Source: JAYKJB01 sp035284745 [NCBI: Candidatus Sericytochromatia bacterium]
GTDB taxonomy: Bacteria > Cyanobacteriota > Sericytochromatia > S15B-MN24
DNA: 64,000 bases
Direction: 5' to 3'
Assembly (NCBI GenBank): GCA_035284745.1
Contig: JAYKIL010000014.1
Location: 62,001 to 126,000 of the forward strand
Shown: positions 26,477-36,070 of the stretch, piece by piece
How positions within the stretch are numbered: the stretch's first letter is position 1
Layout: each line of letters starts with the position of its first letter
Position numbers and translations under genes: made by a program
Notes under the pieces: model-generated
Told to the model about the DNA's origin: nothing
The model's input: the letters and a program-made list of their open reading frames with translations, nothing else
Databases searched by the model: none

Positions 26477-28549
26477 TTACGCGCGATCAATCTGAAAGAC
26501 CTGCACCCGATTATTTCCTCTGTCAGAGACATACAGCAAATCGTCAGGCGATAAAGCGATTCCCTCAGGACCCGAAAACTCTCCGGCTTGTTTACCCTTT
26601 TGCCCAAAGGAGATGAGCAACCCCCCCTGGGGGTCGAACACCTGGACGCGGTGGTTCAATGTATCCGCCACGAAAACGTGACCCGAGCGATCCACCGTTA
26701 AATCGCGGGGTACGCTGAACTCTCCTGGCCCGTTTCCACGTCGCCCAAAATTGAGACCGGCCTTGCCCCGACTGTCAAAGGTGTGAACCTTACATTGCCC
26801 GTAATCCAAGACGTAAAGAACGTACTTGGGCCCCACATAGATGCCGGAGGGGGTCTGCAATTCACCATTCACTCCAAAGTTCGCCAAAAATGCCTGGGTC
26901 GGGCTGTACATAATTACGCGATGCCCATTGGGTTCTGAGACATATATCGTTCCATTGCCCGAAATAGCGAGCCGCCCCGGCACCGCTGTGGGCTCTTTGG
27001 GATTACGACGCCGATCCCAAACCGACAATTGTTGCCCCTCTGCATCCAATACATAGATCCGGTAGTCAAGCTCATCAACCACATAAATTCGACCCGTTTG
27101 AGGGGCAATCGTGAGCGAACGGGGAAAGCGAAAACTCTCCCTCCCCAAAGCCGGCCGAATGTCTCGTTGGTGATTTCCCTGAGCGTCGAAAACTTGTATG
27201 CGACTGTTTTCTGTATCCGCCACATACACCAAACCCCGCGCGTCGATGGTGACGCCCCGCGGTTGCTGAAATTCACCCGCATTAAAGCCCGAGGTGCCAA
27301 AAGAAAACAAGAACCTGGCCCCAATGACGGGCCGCGCCCGCAGTGCTCCCGTATTCGCACCCGCGGGCCGGATCCCTCCGGTGGGGGGACGCACGCCACC
27401 GGGTTGCGGGCCTGCGAAGGGGCGCCCCACGGCGCCGCCGGCGGGCAGCGGCGGAAGTGCTCCAGTGCCGCGCGCAGAATGGGGGGCCCCCGGGGCACCC
27501 AGGGGGCGCCCGGCCCCTGCCGGGGCCGAGGATGGCACAGGACGGGGCGGGGAAGAATGAGGGGCGGTACCCGGGACCGTGGCGGGTGCAGGCGGCGCTT
27601 GTAAGCGGCCGCATTTCGGACAGGGGCCTCGGCCAGAGGGAATTCCGGTGCCGCACGAACGGCAAGTGACCATATTCAGTTGAACGGGTCGGGCTTGCGC
27701 CGAAGCACCGCCATCCTGACGCAGTGAGTTTTGCAATGCCTGCGCCATCTCCCCCGCTTTTTGAAAACGCTCATCGGGGCTCTTGCGTAGCGAACGGAGG
27801 ATCACTGCTTCAAGACGCGGGGGTATTCCCGGATTCATTTGGCGCGGCGAAACCGGCTCTTCGCTCATAATTTTCATAATCGTGCCGCCCACATTCCCCG
27901 CATCAAACGGGGTCCGCAGCGTCAGCATCTCATAAATCATAGCCCCGAGAGAAAAAATGTCTGAACGCCCGTCTACCAATCGAGAGTCGCACAACTGCTC
28001 CGGCGACATATAAGCAATGGTCCCCAGGGTCGTGCCAGCCTGTGTCAATTTCGACACCTCCCCCACGTGACGGGCCACGCCAAAATCCATCAACTTAATC
28101 TTCCCATTGTCCAAAAGCAGCACGTTGTCGGGCTTGATATCCCGGTGGACAATCTGGTGCGCGTGGGCATAGTCGAGCGCGGCACACAGTTGAGATGCGA
28201 TGTCGATGGTCTGTTCAATGGTAAAGGCCTTGCGATCGTCAATGTAATGCTGCAAGCTCTTGCCCTCAAGAAACTCCATCACCATGAAGTGTGCATCCCC
28301 GTCGCGCACATAGTCATAGACACTCACGATGCCGGGGTGCTGAAGTTTCGCGGCAGCCAAGGCCTCCCGCTGGAAGCGCGCCACGACGTTCTCCACTTCG
28401 TCAGGAAGCAGAGACTGGCCGCTGATCAACAATTCCTTAACGGCCACCTTTCGATTCAAGCGGCGGTCTTGGGCAAGGTATACAACCCCCATCCCCCCAC
28501 GACCCACTTCCTGAATGACCTCGTAATTTTCGGCGAGAAGCCTATTCAC
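26477..28549 (-). CDS. Serine/threonine protein kinase with zinc ribbon and NHL beta-propeller
   Basis: A 690-aa multidomain kinase. Residues 1-275 form a complete Hanks-type domain: GRGGMGVVYLA loop, VAVKE with the catalytic Lys38, HRDIKPDN, DFGVAR and GTIAYMSPEQL. A four-Cys zinc ribbon (CRSCG...CPKCG) follows at about 295-315, then roughly 90 residues rich in Pro, Gly and Ala. The rest holds six NHL repeats (patterns such as PRGVTIDARGLVYVADT and VPRDLTVDRSGHVFVAD), enough for a closed propeller. No transmembrane helix is visible, unlike PknD-type kinases, so the propeller should be cytoplasmic. A PP2C phosphatase gene lies 72 nt upstream and a pilin gene 164 nt downstream. The signal sensed is unknown. 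Confidence 0.93.
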   Translation of the reverse strand: MNRLLAENYEVIQEVGRGGMGVVYLAQDRRLNRKVAVKELLISGQSLLPDEVENVVARFQREALAAAKLQHPGIVSVYDYVRDGDAHFMVMEFLEGKSLQHYIDDRKAFTIEQTIDIASQLCAALDYAHAHQIVHRDIKPDNVLLLDNGKIKLMDFGVARHVGEVSKLTQAGTTLGTIAYMSPEQLCDSRLVDGRSDIFSLGAMIYEMLTLRTPFDAGNVGGTIMKIMSEEPVSPRQMNPGIPPRLEAVILRSLRKSPDERFQKAGEMAQALQNSLRQDGGASAQARPVQLNMVTCRSCGTGIPSGRGPCPKCGRLQAPPAPATVPGTAPHSSPPRPVPSSAPAGAGRPLGAPGAPHSARGTGALPPLPAGGAVGRPFAGPQPGGVRPPTGGIRPAGANTGALRARPVIGARFLFSFGTSGFNAGEFQQPRGVTIDARGLVYVADTENSRIQVFDAQGNHQRDIRPALGRESFRFPRSLTIAPQTGRIYVVDELDYRIYVLDAEGQQLSVWDRRRNPKEPTAVPGRLAISGNGTIYVSEPNGHRVIMYSPTQAFLANFGVNGELQTPSGIYVGPKYVLYVLDYGQCKVHTFDSRGKAGLNFGRRGNGPGEFSVPRDLTVDRSGHVFVADTLNHRVQVFDPQGGLLISFGQKGKQAGEFSGPEGIALSPDDLLYVSDRGNNRVQVFQIDRA

Positions 28550-28621
28550 GCCTGGCTCCCATCATCCACCCGTTACTCACCCATCCCACAGCGGTCAATC
28601 CTGCCACTGCCATTCCGTCAA

Positions 28622-29347
28622 TCAATCTTCGTTGTAGATTAGAACGACCGAGATGTTATCCGAACCACCCCGTTCCAGCGCAAGCTGAACCAAGTCCTCA
28701 CACGTTTTTTGTGGTTCATCGGAGGACACCACGTGCTGTAACATTTCGTCATCGGAGACCAGCCCCGACAAACCGTCGGAACAGATCAGCAAGCGATCGC
28801 CCGATTTCAATTCACGCTGCTGGGTGTCTGCCTCCAGATCAACCTGCATTCCCAAACAACGTGTGATAACGTTCCGATACGGATGCCGCGCCGCCTCTTG
28901 AGGGGTGATCGCCCGGGCACGAACCAATTGCGCCACAATTGAGTGGTCATCAGTAATTTGGTCGATCCGGCGATTCCGGATCAGGTAAGCCCGCGAATCA
29001 CCCACGTGGCCCACATACATCGAGCCGTCGCGGGTCACAATCACCGTGGCCGTCGTTCCCATACCCCGCATCGAAGTGTCTTCCATCGACGCGTTGATGA
29101 TTTGCCGATTGGCTTCTTGTATCGCCCCTTGAATTTCGTCAAGGAATTGGCCATTCGGCGTCGAATGCACAAGCGGGGTCAAGTGCTCAGTGATGATCTG
29201 AACTGCGGTTTGACTCGCCTTCTCACCGGCGGCGTGCCCTCCCATACCGTCTGCCACCATGAACAATCCCAGTTCCTGGCTAGCAAACAAATAATCCTGA
29301 TTGATCTCTCGGACCTTGCCAATGTCCGTCAGGTAACCGACTCGCAA
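28622..29347 (-). CDS. PP2C-type protein serine/threonine phosphatase
   Basis: A 241-aa Stp/PrpC-like phosphatase that removes phosphate from Ser/Thr, probably opposing the adjacent kinase. The metal-binding motifs are in order: REINQDYL, MVADGMGGHAAGE, GTTATVIV, VGHVGDSRAYL, TDDHS, and GDRLLICSDGLSGLV with GGSDNISVV at the end. The start is TTG with AGGTGG upstream. It lies 72 nt before the kinase gene on the same strand, an arrangement typical of kinase-phosphatase pairs. Confidence 0.94.
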   Translation of the reverse strand: MRVGYLTDIGKVREINQDYLFASQELGLFMVADGMGGHAAGEKASQTAVQIITEHLTPLVHSTPNGQFLDEIQGAIQEANRQIINASMEDTSMRGMGTTATVIVTRDGSMYVGHVGDSRAYLIRNRRIDQITDDHSIVAQLVRARAITPQEAARHPYRNVITRCLGMQVDLEADTQQRELKSGDRLLICSDGLSGLVSDDEMLQHVVSSDEPQKTCEDLVQLALERGGSDNISVVLIYNED

Positions 29348-29450
29348 GCGTTTCCACCTTTCCTGTCGAGAAGCTTTTCGAGTGTGGCTCGGAAGCGTTC
29401 AACCGGTCTGTGGCATCCGTACCCCAGAAAGCGGCCATTCGAACCTAGCT

Positions 29451-29714
29451 TCAGCGATAATTTGCCCGCGTTTGCAACGCATTCAACAACTGATCGGGCG
29501 CGGCATAATCTAACTCCATCAGAACCTGCGCCAAAGAGTCCCCTGTTTCAAGTTGTCTCTCCAGTGCAGAGTTCAACCGCCCCTGATCCAAAACCCCCAT
29601 CTCCAACAAGATAGCCCCAAGCATCGGCACCCCATCGGGAACCAGTGAACGAGCCTCCTCTTGATACCCGCCGTACCCAAACTCGTCGGTGTGCGTGTAG
29701 CTAAACTCCCCCAT
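29451..29714 (-). CDS. Small stand-alone MshEN/GspE-N-like protein
   Basis: An 87-aa protein. Its last 60 residues (LGAILLEMGVLDQGRLNSAL, then GDSLAQVLMELDYAAPDQLLNAL) follow the repeated helical pattern of the N-terminal domain of PilB, GspE and MshE ATPases, a domain that in MshE binds c-di-GMP. No ATPase is attached. The ATG at 29714 is preferred; a GTG at 29753 would add 13 residues. It lies between gyrA and the PP2C gene, all on the minus strand, and may act as a free pilus regulator. That role is inference. Confidence 0.6.
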   Translation of the reverse strand: MGEFSYTHTDEFGYGGYQEEARSLVPDGVPMLGAILLEMGVLDQGRLNSALERQLETGDSLAQVLMELDYAAPDQLLNALQTRANYR

Positions 29715-29771
29715 GACACCTAACCCCTCTTCGAGTGCCTCTCGCCCTGTCACGCACTCACATCGTCTCAG

Positions 29772-32276
29772 CTACTCTGTGGCTGAAGCTCCCGGAGAGT
29801 CTCCCATCGTCTCACCTGCATCGGCATCACCTTCATCGTCGGTCACAACAACGGGCGCGACCCCCGCAACCCGTTCGTCCTCGCCCAAGCGTTGCAAGCG
29901 GGTGCCCTGCGCGCTCCGTCCTGTTTGACGAACTTCGCCGACGGCCTGTCTGATAACTACCCCGTTGGTGGTCACAATTACCACTTCCTCAGCTTCTGTG
30001 ACAACCAAGATGGCTGCGACCTTCCCTTGGCGATTCACGTTGAGCTTCACATTGATCAGGCCGAGGCCACCGCGATTCTGCAAGCGATATTCTTCAATCG
30101 CCGTGCGTTTCCCGAAACCATCGGTGGTGACCACCAAGACATCCGCTCCCGGTGAGCAGATATCCATCCCCACCACCCGATCCTCTGGGCGCAGACTGAT
30201 AGCCTTCACGCCCCTCGCAGTTCTTCCCAGGGGTCGCAACTCATCCTCGGGGAAATGAATCGCCATGCCCTCGAGGGTTCCGATAATGATGCTCTGCCCG
30301 CCATCCGTCATACGAACCCAGCCGAGCGAGTCACCGTCATCGAGTGCCACGGCGATCAGCCCATTGCGTCGAATGTTACTGAACGCTGACAATTCCGTCT
30401 TCTTAATGACGCCCTGCTTGGTCAGCATCACCAAGAATTTACCCTCGTCGAACGACTGAACAGGAATGACTGCTGTCACCCGTTCTTCACCGCCGAGTTG
30501 CAACAAATTGACGATGTTCGTCCCCTTCGCCTGACGGGAGGCTTCTGGCAGTTCGTGGACTTTCAAACGGTAAACAATGCCTCGATCACTGAAGAACAAG
30601 ACATCTTGGTGGGTCGAACTGACGAAAAAGTGCCGAACGAAGTCATTCTCTCGGGTTTGCATCCCCCCGATGCCACGCCCACCGCGGCGTTGCTTCGCGA
30701 AGGTGTCAAGATTGAGGCGTTTCACATAGCCCTGGTCGGTGATAAAAATGGCCATGGGCTCATCAGGGATGAGATCTTCTGTGCTTAAATCACCCGCCGA
30801 GTGTTCAATTTGAGTGCGACGCTCATCGCCATACTTGTCACGCACTGCGGCGAGTTCGTTCTTGATGACGGCCAACAATTTAGTATGGTCAGCAAGAATG
30901 GCCTGCAATGATGCAATGCGCGCTGCCAACTCGGCCCGTTCGGCCTCGAGCTTGGCGCGTTCCAAGCCCGTCAAACGACGCAACTGCATGTCCAGAATGG
31001 CGTTACATTGCGCTTCACTCAAATCGAAGCGGGCCATTAAGGCTTGCCTGGCAGATTCCGTGCTGTCAGAAGCACGAATAATTTTGACCACCTCATCGAG
31101 ATGTTCCTGTGCCTTGAGCAAGCCCAAAACGATGTGCTCACGGGCCTGCGCTTTGTTGAGGTCAAAACGCGTTCTCCGCGTCACCACTTCAATGCGATGA
31201 TCGATGTAGGCCTGTAGCATGTCCCGCAGGTCCATCACCCGCGGCCTGTTGTGGTCAAGAGCCAGGAAGATAATCGAGAAATTTTGCTGCATCGCGGTGT
31301 GGCGATACAAATTGTTCAGCACCACCTGAGGCACAGCATCACGCTTCAGTTCAATCACGCCGCGCATACCCTGGCGATCACTCTCATTCCGCAGGTCTGA
31401 AATCCCCTCAAGCTTCTTGTCCTTCACCAGATCGGCAATCTTCTCGAACAGAGGATCGAGCCCCACCATGTACGGAAGCTCATTGATGACGATGGCTGCG
31501 CGTCCGTTCCGGCCCATTTCAATTTCGGTGTTGGCCCGCACAGTGACGCTGCCACGCCCGGTGGTGTATGCGTCAACGATACCCCGGGTGCCCATGATCG
31601 TTCCCCCACCGGGGAAATCAGGACCCTTCACGTACTGAATGAGCTCTGAAGCCGACAATTCAGGGTCGTCAATCAGCGCGATGGTGCCGTCAATGACCTC
31701 TCTCAAGTTGTGCGGCGGAATGTTTGTGGCCATGCCAACCGCAATACCCGTCGAGCCGTTAACCAGCAGGTTCGGGTAGCGGGCCGGTAGCACAGTCGGT
31801 TCTTCCGTCGTGCCATCGAAATTGGGGACAAAATCGACCGTGTCAGAGTCAATGTCCGCCATCAGTTCCCCTGCAAGGCGACTCATGCGGGCTTCGGTGT
31901 ACCGATAAGCGGCCGCAGGGTCGCCATCAACTGAACCAAAGTTGCCGTGGCCATCCACCAACGGATAGCGGGAAGCGAAGCCTTGCGCCAAACGCACCAT
32001 CGCATCGTAAACCGAGCTGTCACCGTGGGGGTGATATTTACCCAAAACGTCACCCACCACCGTGGCCGACTTCCGGTGCTTGCGATCCGCTGTCAGGTTA
32101 TTCTCGGACATCGAAAACAGGATGCGACGGTGAACCGGCTTCAATCCATCGCGCACGTCCGGTAACGCGCGGCCAACAATCACGCTCATCGCGTAATCAA
32201 GATACGACTGCTTCAGTTCATCCCGAAGATTGATGGGGGTGATCTTCTCAGAATTTAAGGGGGGTAAAGCAGCCAC
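29772..32276 (-). CDS. gyrA: DNA gyrase subunit A
   Basis: An 834-aa type IIA topoisomerase subunit. The N-terminal half has [24 protein letters not shown], the quinolone-resistance region [12 protein letters not shown] with Ser and Asp at the two common resistance positions (the sensitive state), and [12 protein letters not shown] with the catalytic Tyr. The C-terminal pinwheel carries the GyrA box QRRGGRG, which separates it from ParC. I chose the GTG at 32276, preceded by GGAGG; upstream residues in the open frame do not match the family. An extended -10 lies about 90 nt upstream. No gyrB is present nearby. Confidence 0.96.
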   Translation of the reverse strand: MAALPPLNSEKITPINLRDELKQSYLDYAMSVIVGRALPDVRDGLKPVHRRILFSMSENNLTADRKHRKSATVVGDVLGKYHPHGDSSVYDAMVRLAQGFASRYPLVDGHGNFGSVDGDPAAAYRYTEARMSRLAGELMADIDSDTVDFVPNFDGTTEEPTVLPARYPNLLVNGSTGIAVGMATNIPPHNLREVIDGTIALIDDPELSASELIQYVKGPDFPGGGTIMGTRGIVDAYTTGRGSVTVRANTEIEMGRNGRAAIVINELPYMVGLDPLFEKIADLVKDKKLEGISDLRNESDRQGMRGVIELKRDAVPQVVLNNLYRHTAMQQNFSIIFLALDHNRPRVMDLRDMLQAYIDHRIEVVTRRTRFDLNKAQAREHIVLGLLKAQEHLDEVVKIIRASDSTESARQALMARFDLSEAQCNAILDMQLRRLTGLERAKLEAERAELAARIASLQAILADHTKLLAVIKNELAAVRDKYGDERRTQIEHSAGDLSTEDLIPDEPMAIFITDQGYVKRLNLDTFAKQRRGGRGIGGMQTRENDFVRHFFVSSTHQDVLFFSDRGIVYRLKVHELPEASRQAKGTNIVNLLQLGGEERVTAVIPVQSFDEGKFLVMLTKQGVIKKTELSAFSNIRRNGLIAVALDDGDSLGWVRMTDGGQSIIIGTLEGMAIHFPEDELRPLGRTARGVKAISLRPEDRVVGMDICSPGADVLVVTTDGFGKRTAIEEYRLQNRGGLGLINVKLNVNRQGKVAAILVVTEAEEVVIVTTNGVVIRQAVGEVRQTGRSAQGTRLQRLGEDERVAGVAPVVVTDDEGDADAGETMGDSPGASATE

Positions 32277-32362
32277 AAAAACCTCCGGAACAAAATCGCC
32301 CAAACCTTGCCCCTCAAGCCCAGCACAGGCGCGAGAAGCCGACAATATGGGCTCAATGCTTC

Positions 32363-32371
32363 ATCATAACA
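32363..32371 (-). promoter_or_regulatory. Extended -10 promoter of gyrA
   Basis: On the minus strand TGTTATGAT forms an extended -10 (TGn plus TATGAT, 5/6). The -35 region at 17 nt (TCGGAC) is weak, as is common with extended -10 promoters. The leader would be about 80 nt. Confidence 0.45.
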
Positions 32372-32402
32372 CGAGTTTCACCCGAGTCCGAGAGCACGGT
32401 AC

Positions 32403-34382
32403 TCAGAGTTCAGCGTGACCGTCCCGCCCGCGGGGTACCAAGGCCGGCGCCTCGGGGTCGGGGCCCAACGCCTCCAACGACGCGAAAAACGCGCCCAACT
32501 GTTCGGGCGTTTGAATCCGCGGGCACGCGGGCAAGGCCCGAACAATGTTGCGGCCGTAAAACTTTGTCGAGAGACGTGCATCGAGAATGGCCACAACACC
32601 GCGATCGCTCGCGGCGCGAATCAGACGACCAAAGCCCTGTTTCAAGCGCAGAATCGCCTCGGGGAGCGTGTATTCTTTGAACCAATCACGACCTTGCATT
32701 TTCAATCGCTCCACGTACGCCTGAACCACGGGGTCATCGGGAACCGCGAACGGCAAGCGATCGATGATGACACAAGACAAAGCCTCGCCCGGGACGTCCA
32801 CCCCTTCCCAAAATGAGCTGGTGGCAAACAGCACCGCGTGGGGTGTCTCTTTAAACCACCCGATCAATTTGCTGCGTGGCAGGTCGCCTTGCTTCATGGC
32901 AGGAAATTCAAGACGCCCGACCAAGGCATCATAAGCGGCTCCCATCGCTTTATACGACGTAAAAAGAACGAAGGCTCGTCCTTGAGAGGCGCGTAAAATA
33001 TCGGCCATCGCCTCCCAACTCGCCCGTTCAAATTCCGGCGCTTGGGGTTCCGGCAACGCCGGCGTATACAAGCGAGCTTGCACGCCGTAATCGAAAGGCG
33101 ACGGCAGCATCATCGACGCGGTGTCACGCGGCAAGCCCAATTGGCCGCGAAAGTACGCAAAGTCACCGCCCACCGACAAAGTCGCAGAGGTCAGAATGGC
33201 CGTGCGCTGTGACCACAGTTCCATCGCCAGGGGCGCCGAAACATCCAGCGGGGCTGAGAGCATCTCAAAATAGCCCGTCTCTCGGTTCACCTCCACCCAA
33301 TTCACCCGTTCGGCGCCCGTCGCGTCGATATGGTGCGCAAAAAACTCCCATCGCGCAATCAAGTTGGTGATCTGGGACGCCAAACGCGGGCGGTGCAAGG
33401 GGGCTTTGGCCTGCCAGTCACTATCAGCGAAAAGCATTTCGTCCAGACGCCCGTTCTCCATCCACATCCGAAGTTCCCCCAGGCGATCCAGGAGCGTTTC
33501 TGCAATATCCAAAAACTCGGCATCCGGATACAGGCGAAATTGGGTGCGCCCGTGTTTCCAAATCCAATCAACCAATCGACTCTCCGCTTCTACCAAGGCA
33601 TAAGAAATCCCATCCGGCGGCGCCTGCCAGCGGCGGCGAATCTTTTGGAGGAGTTTGGTCAGCGCATAGCGGCCAATACTTGCGGTGAAAGCCTGGGTTG
33701 CGACGCGGGGCAGATGATGTGCCTCATCAAAAATCACCAGGTCGTGGTCCGGGAGAATTCCGCCCCCCGTCGCCAGGTCCACCATGTACAGCGCGTGATT
33801 CGCCACGATAATGTCTGCCCTGCTCAGTTTGACCCGCGCCAGCCGGAAAGGATTGCGCTCATAGAATTCGCACTTATTTCCGAGGCAGTCATCGGCGGTG
33901 CTCGCAATTTCACCCCAGAAGCGTTGAGACGGATTGAAGCCCAGTGAGGCAAGGTCCCCATCCCACTGGTCTGCCTGCGCCAAGAGGCGATCCACCTCCG
34001 CTCGCAACGGATCGCCGGCTGCAATGGCCCGGTCGGCCTCCCACAGCTTTTGCCGACACAAATAATTGGTTCTTCCCTTGGCCAACGCGATCGAGCGGTT
34101 GAGACCGGCCGCAGCGAGCAAGAAAGGCAAATCCTTTTCCAGCAACTGTTCTTGCAGTTGAATCGTTCCTGTCGATATCACCACGGTTTTGCCCGCGTGC
34201 AAGGCAGGGAGCAAATAGCCAAAGCTTTTGCCACTTCCAGTTCCGGCCTCAATCAACAACTGGCCCCCCGCATCCATCGAGGAACGAATTCGCTGCGCCA
34301 TCTCAAACTGTTGTGGGCGCGCCTCGTACCCCGGCAACTGCGAGACAACAGAATGAAAAAATGGCTCAAAGTCGGACTGCAT
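32403..34382 (-). CDS. dinG: DinG/YoaA-family ATP-dependent DNA helicase, altered Fe-S ligand
   Basis: A 659-aa superfamily 2 helicase of the XPD/DinG group. Walker A is EAGTGSGKS (residues 45-53), Walker B is VIFDEAHHLP, and later motifs include GVDVPGEALSCVIIDRLPF and GFGRLIRAASDRGVV. The iron-sulfur region has Cys109, Cys166 and Cys171 with the usual spacing, but the fourth expected Cys is Asn177 (AAT at 33852-33854). The cluster may be absent, use another ligand, or be three-Cys. The ATG at 34382 gives the normal N-terminus; its ribosome site is weak. It lies downstream of a terminator and upstream of gyrA. Confidence 0.88.
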   Translation of the reverse strand: MQSDFEPFFHSVVSQLPGYEARPQQFEMAQRIRSSMDAGGQLLIEAGTGSGKSFGYLLPALHAGKTVVISTGTIQLQEQLLEKDLPFLLAAAGLNRSIALAKGRTNYLCRQKLWEADRAIAAGDPLRAEVDRLLAQADQWDGDLASLGFNPSQRFWGEIASTADDCLGNKCEFYERNPFRLARVKLSRADIIVANHALYMVDLATGGGILPDHDLVIFDEAHHLPRVATQAFTASIGRYALTKLLQKIRRRWQAPPDGISYALVEAESRLVDWIWKHGRTQFRLYPDAEFLDIAETLLDRLGELRMWMENGRLDEMLFADSDWQAKAPLHRPRLASQITNLIARWEFFAHHIDATGAERVNWVEVNRETGYFEMLSAPLDVSAPLAMELWSQRTAILTSATLSVGGDFAYFRGQLGLPRDTASMMLPSPFDYGVQARLYTPALPEPQAPEFERASWEAMADILRASQGRAFVLFTSYKAMGAAYDALVGRLEFPAMKQGDLPRSKLIGWFKETPHAVLFATSSFWEGVDVPGEALSCVIIDRLPFAVPDDPVVQAYVERLKMQGRDWFKEYTLPEAILRLKQGFGRLIRAASDRGVVAILDARLSTKFYGRNIVRALPACPRIQTPEQLGAFFASLEALGPDPEAPALVPRGRDGHAEL

Positions 34383-34438
34383 CGCAGCATGGTAACACGG
34401 GTTACCGCCAGTTCCCGAAAACAAAATGACGCCACAAA

Positions 34439-34470
34439 CAAAAAAGCCGGAGCCCTCAGAGGGCCCCGGC
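34439..34470 (-). terminator. Rho-independent terminator of the C11 peptidase gene
   Basis: On the minus strand, an 11-position stem with one A/C mismatch (arms 34446-34456 and 34460-34470, loop of 3) is followed by six T. It begins 18 nt after the stop of the clostripain-like gene. Confidence 0.85.
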
Positions 34471-34487
34471 ATTCACCGAACTTCAGC

Positions 34488-35768
34488 CTAGCGGTACGCT
34501 TTGAGAAAATCTTTCCAGGAGGTCTCAGCAAAGGCCACCTTCGAAGGATCGCTGTACCGGGGGTTAATGTTCTGTTTCGGCGTTGGGAAGTACAAAACCA
34601 GTCCCGTCGCGCCAGCGCGGCTCGGCGAGTTGCCTGTTTGAACAATCGCGCTGCGATAGGCGGCGTCCAACTTGGCGGTCGCCGCGGCCAGGCGTTGATC
34701 ACGGACGGAGGCTCTCACGTTCCCAAGAAAACTGCCAAGATCCGCACAGTCACGGTTGTAGAAGGTGCGCGCCTTCGCCCGTGCGGCCTGGAAACCTTCT
34801 TTGTTCGAACTCATCGAGGAAATGGCAGCCGAGCTGAAATCGTTCAAGGCAGGCACGACATTTTGCGTAAACGCATTGATGTCGGTCAGCGATAAGGTCG
34901 TGTCATCACGACCAGAGGTTTGGGATCCTCCCGGCGCATAGGAAGCCAGATAGGTATCCACCAAGGCAGTCCCCACGGCGGCCGGCGTCTTCGAGGGAAT
35001 TTGCGCGAGGGCGTTGAACCAACCGCGATAATCCCAGCCTGCACCGGGTTCCAATTCTTCGGAGGCAACCAAGTAATCGGCATTGCCCCTCAATTGATAG
35101 GCAATTTCACCGTGCGCCATCAGACAGGCGTCAAAACCAACGATTGAGAAAGGCTTGCCAGACGCCGCCCGGAAAGCGTTGCCCAGGGGGGTCAAGTCGC
35201 TGGTTTCCAGATTAGAACCTTTGTCGTCCCAACCAAATCCTTTGGTGATAGGATTAGGGGCCCCGTGGAAAATACCCGACCCGTGGTCCCAGAAGTCGAT
35301 CATGAAGTGGTCGGCTTGGATGTTCTTGCCCGCCCACTCCACGAAGCGAGTCACAACCTTCACATCACCCGAGTCGATTTCGTTGGAGGCTGGAATAACC
35401 TCCGGTGCTGAGATCTTTTCGGAAATAATATTTCCGTTCATCCCCGTGTCGCGCTTGACCTTGTAAATGGCTGAGTCGCCATCCTTGATGCCGTCGAACA
35501 GCACATAGACGTCGACCGAGCCATCCGTCGGCAATCCAGCCTCCATCTCGTTGAGGTCCTGCAAGGCGAAACGATACAAATTGTTTTCAGCCGCCAAGTG
35601 CACCAAAATAGCCCACTTGCCGCCCTTTTCCGCCCGGCGTTTCGCTGCCGCATTGTACGCCAAGCTGCGCTTTGCGACGCCCGAGTTAACACCACCCAAG
35701 TGATTGCCGCACCCGGCGAGAAACAGAGTTGAAGCAGCGAGGAACGCAGCAGAACGCTTAAAGTTCAC
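34488..35768 (-). CDS. Clostripain-family (C11) cysteine peptidase lipoprotein
   Basis: A 426-aa exported peptidase. The signal peptide ends in a lipobox (LAGC, Cys at about residue 20), so it should be anchored in a membrane. The C11 catalytic dyad is visible as MIDFWDHGSGI (His) and VGFDACLMAHGEIAY (Cys), with a conserved VASEELEPGAGWDY segment after it. Characterised clostripains cut after Arg or Lys; specificity here is unknown. GTG at 35768 has AGGAG upstream. It is divergent from a PPC-domain lipoprotein across a gap with two 11-bp-periodic TTAA arrays, and ends in a strong terminator. Confidence 0.9.
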   Translation of the reverse strand: MNFKRSAAFLAASTLFLAGCGNHLGGVNSGVAKRSLAYNAAAKRRAEKGGKWAILVHLAAENNLYRFALQDLNEMEAGLPTDGSVDVYVLFDGIKDGDSAIYKVKRDTGMNGNIISEKISAPEVIPASNEIDSGDVKVVTRFVEWAGKNIQADHFMIDFWDHGSGIFHGAPNPITKGFGWDDKGSNLETSDLTPLGNAFRAASGKPFSIVGFDACLMAHGEIAYQLRGNADYLVASEELEPGAGWDYRGWFNALAQIPSKTPAAVGTALVDTYLASYAPGGSQTSGRDDTTLSLTDINAFTQNVVPALNDFSSAAISSMSSNKEGFQAARAKARTFYNRDCADLGSFLGNVRASVRDQRLAAATAKLDAAYRSAIVQTGNSPSRAGATGLVLYFPTPKQNINPRYSDPSKVAFAETSWKDFLKAYR

Positions 35769-35819
35769 AGGACATCTCCTAAAAAAGGGGTTGGACAACA
35801 CAGCGAAGCGACACAGATG

Positions 35820-35849
35820 TTTAACCTCGCCTTAAGAACAAATTAACCA
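35820..35849. promoter_or_regulatory. Pho-box-like array 1 (three 8-bp units, 11-bp period)
   Basis: Units TTTAACCT, CTTAAGAA and ATTAACCA start at 35820, 35831 and 35842, each separated by 3 nt. The pattern matches the cyanobacterial SphR Pho box (PyTTAAPyPy repeats) and the 11-bp spacing used by PhoB/PhoP regulators. It lies in the divergent region between the C11 peptidase and the PPC lipoprotein. Confidence 0.5.
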
Positions 35850-35900
35850 TAGCCGATGTTCTCGACATTTTCAAGAGGTGGTTAAGCTCTGCTTTTTATA
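35850..35900. other. Divergent intergenic region between arrays
   Basis: The gap 35769-36070 (302 nt) holds no gene. It contains the two TTAA arrays and, between them, one inverted copy (GGTTAA, 35879-35884). I found no well-spaced sigma-70 promoter in it, as would be expected if an activator replaces the -35. Confidence 0.4.
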
Positions 35901-35930
35901 TTTAACCAAACCTTAAACAATGATATACCC
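35901..35930. promoter_or_regulatory. Pho-box-like array 2 (11-bp period)
   Basis: Units TTTAACCA, CTTAAACA and ATATACCC start at 35901, 35912 and 35923, again separated by 3 nt. The third unit is degenerate. The orientation is that of array 1, pointing to the plus-strand lipoprotein gene. Confidence 0.45.
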
Positions 35931-36070
35931 GTGTGACAGCCTCTCATGCCCGCCAATTGCGGAGTCCGAGGGAAGCTTGTACGATCGCGTGCGCTGTCTG
36001 CTCGACCCTTTTTTGATCCGACAGAATCTCAAAAAACCCGTGTCCCCCCCACTGCTGAGGAATCCATCCC

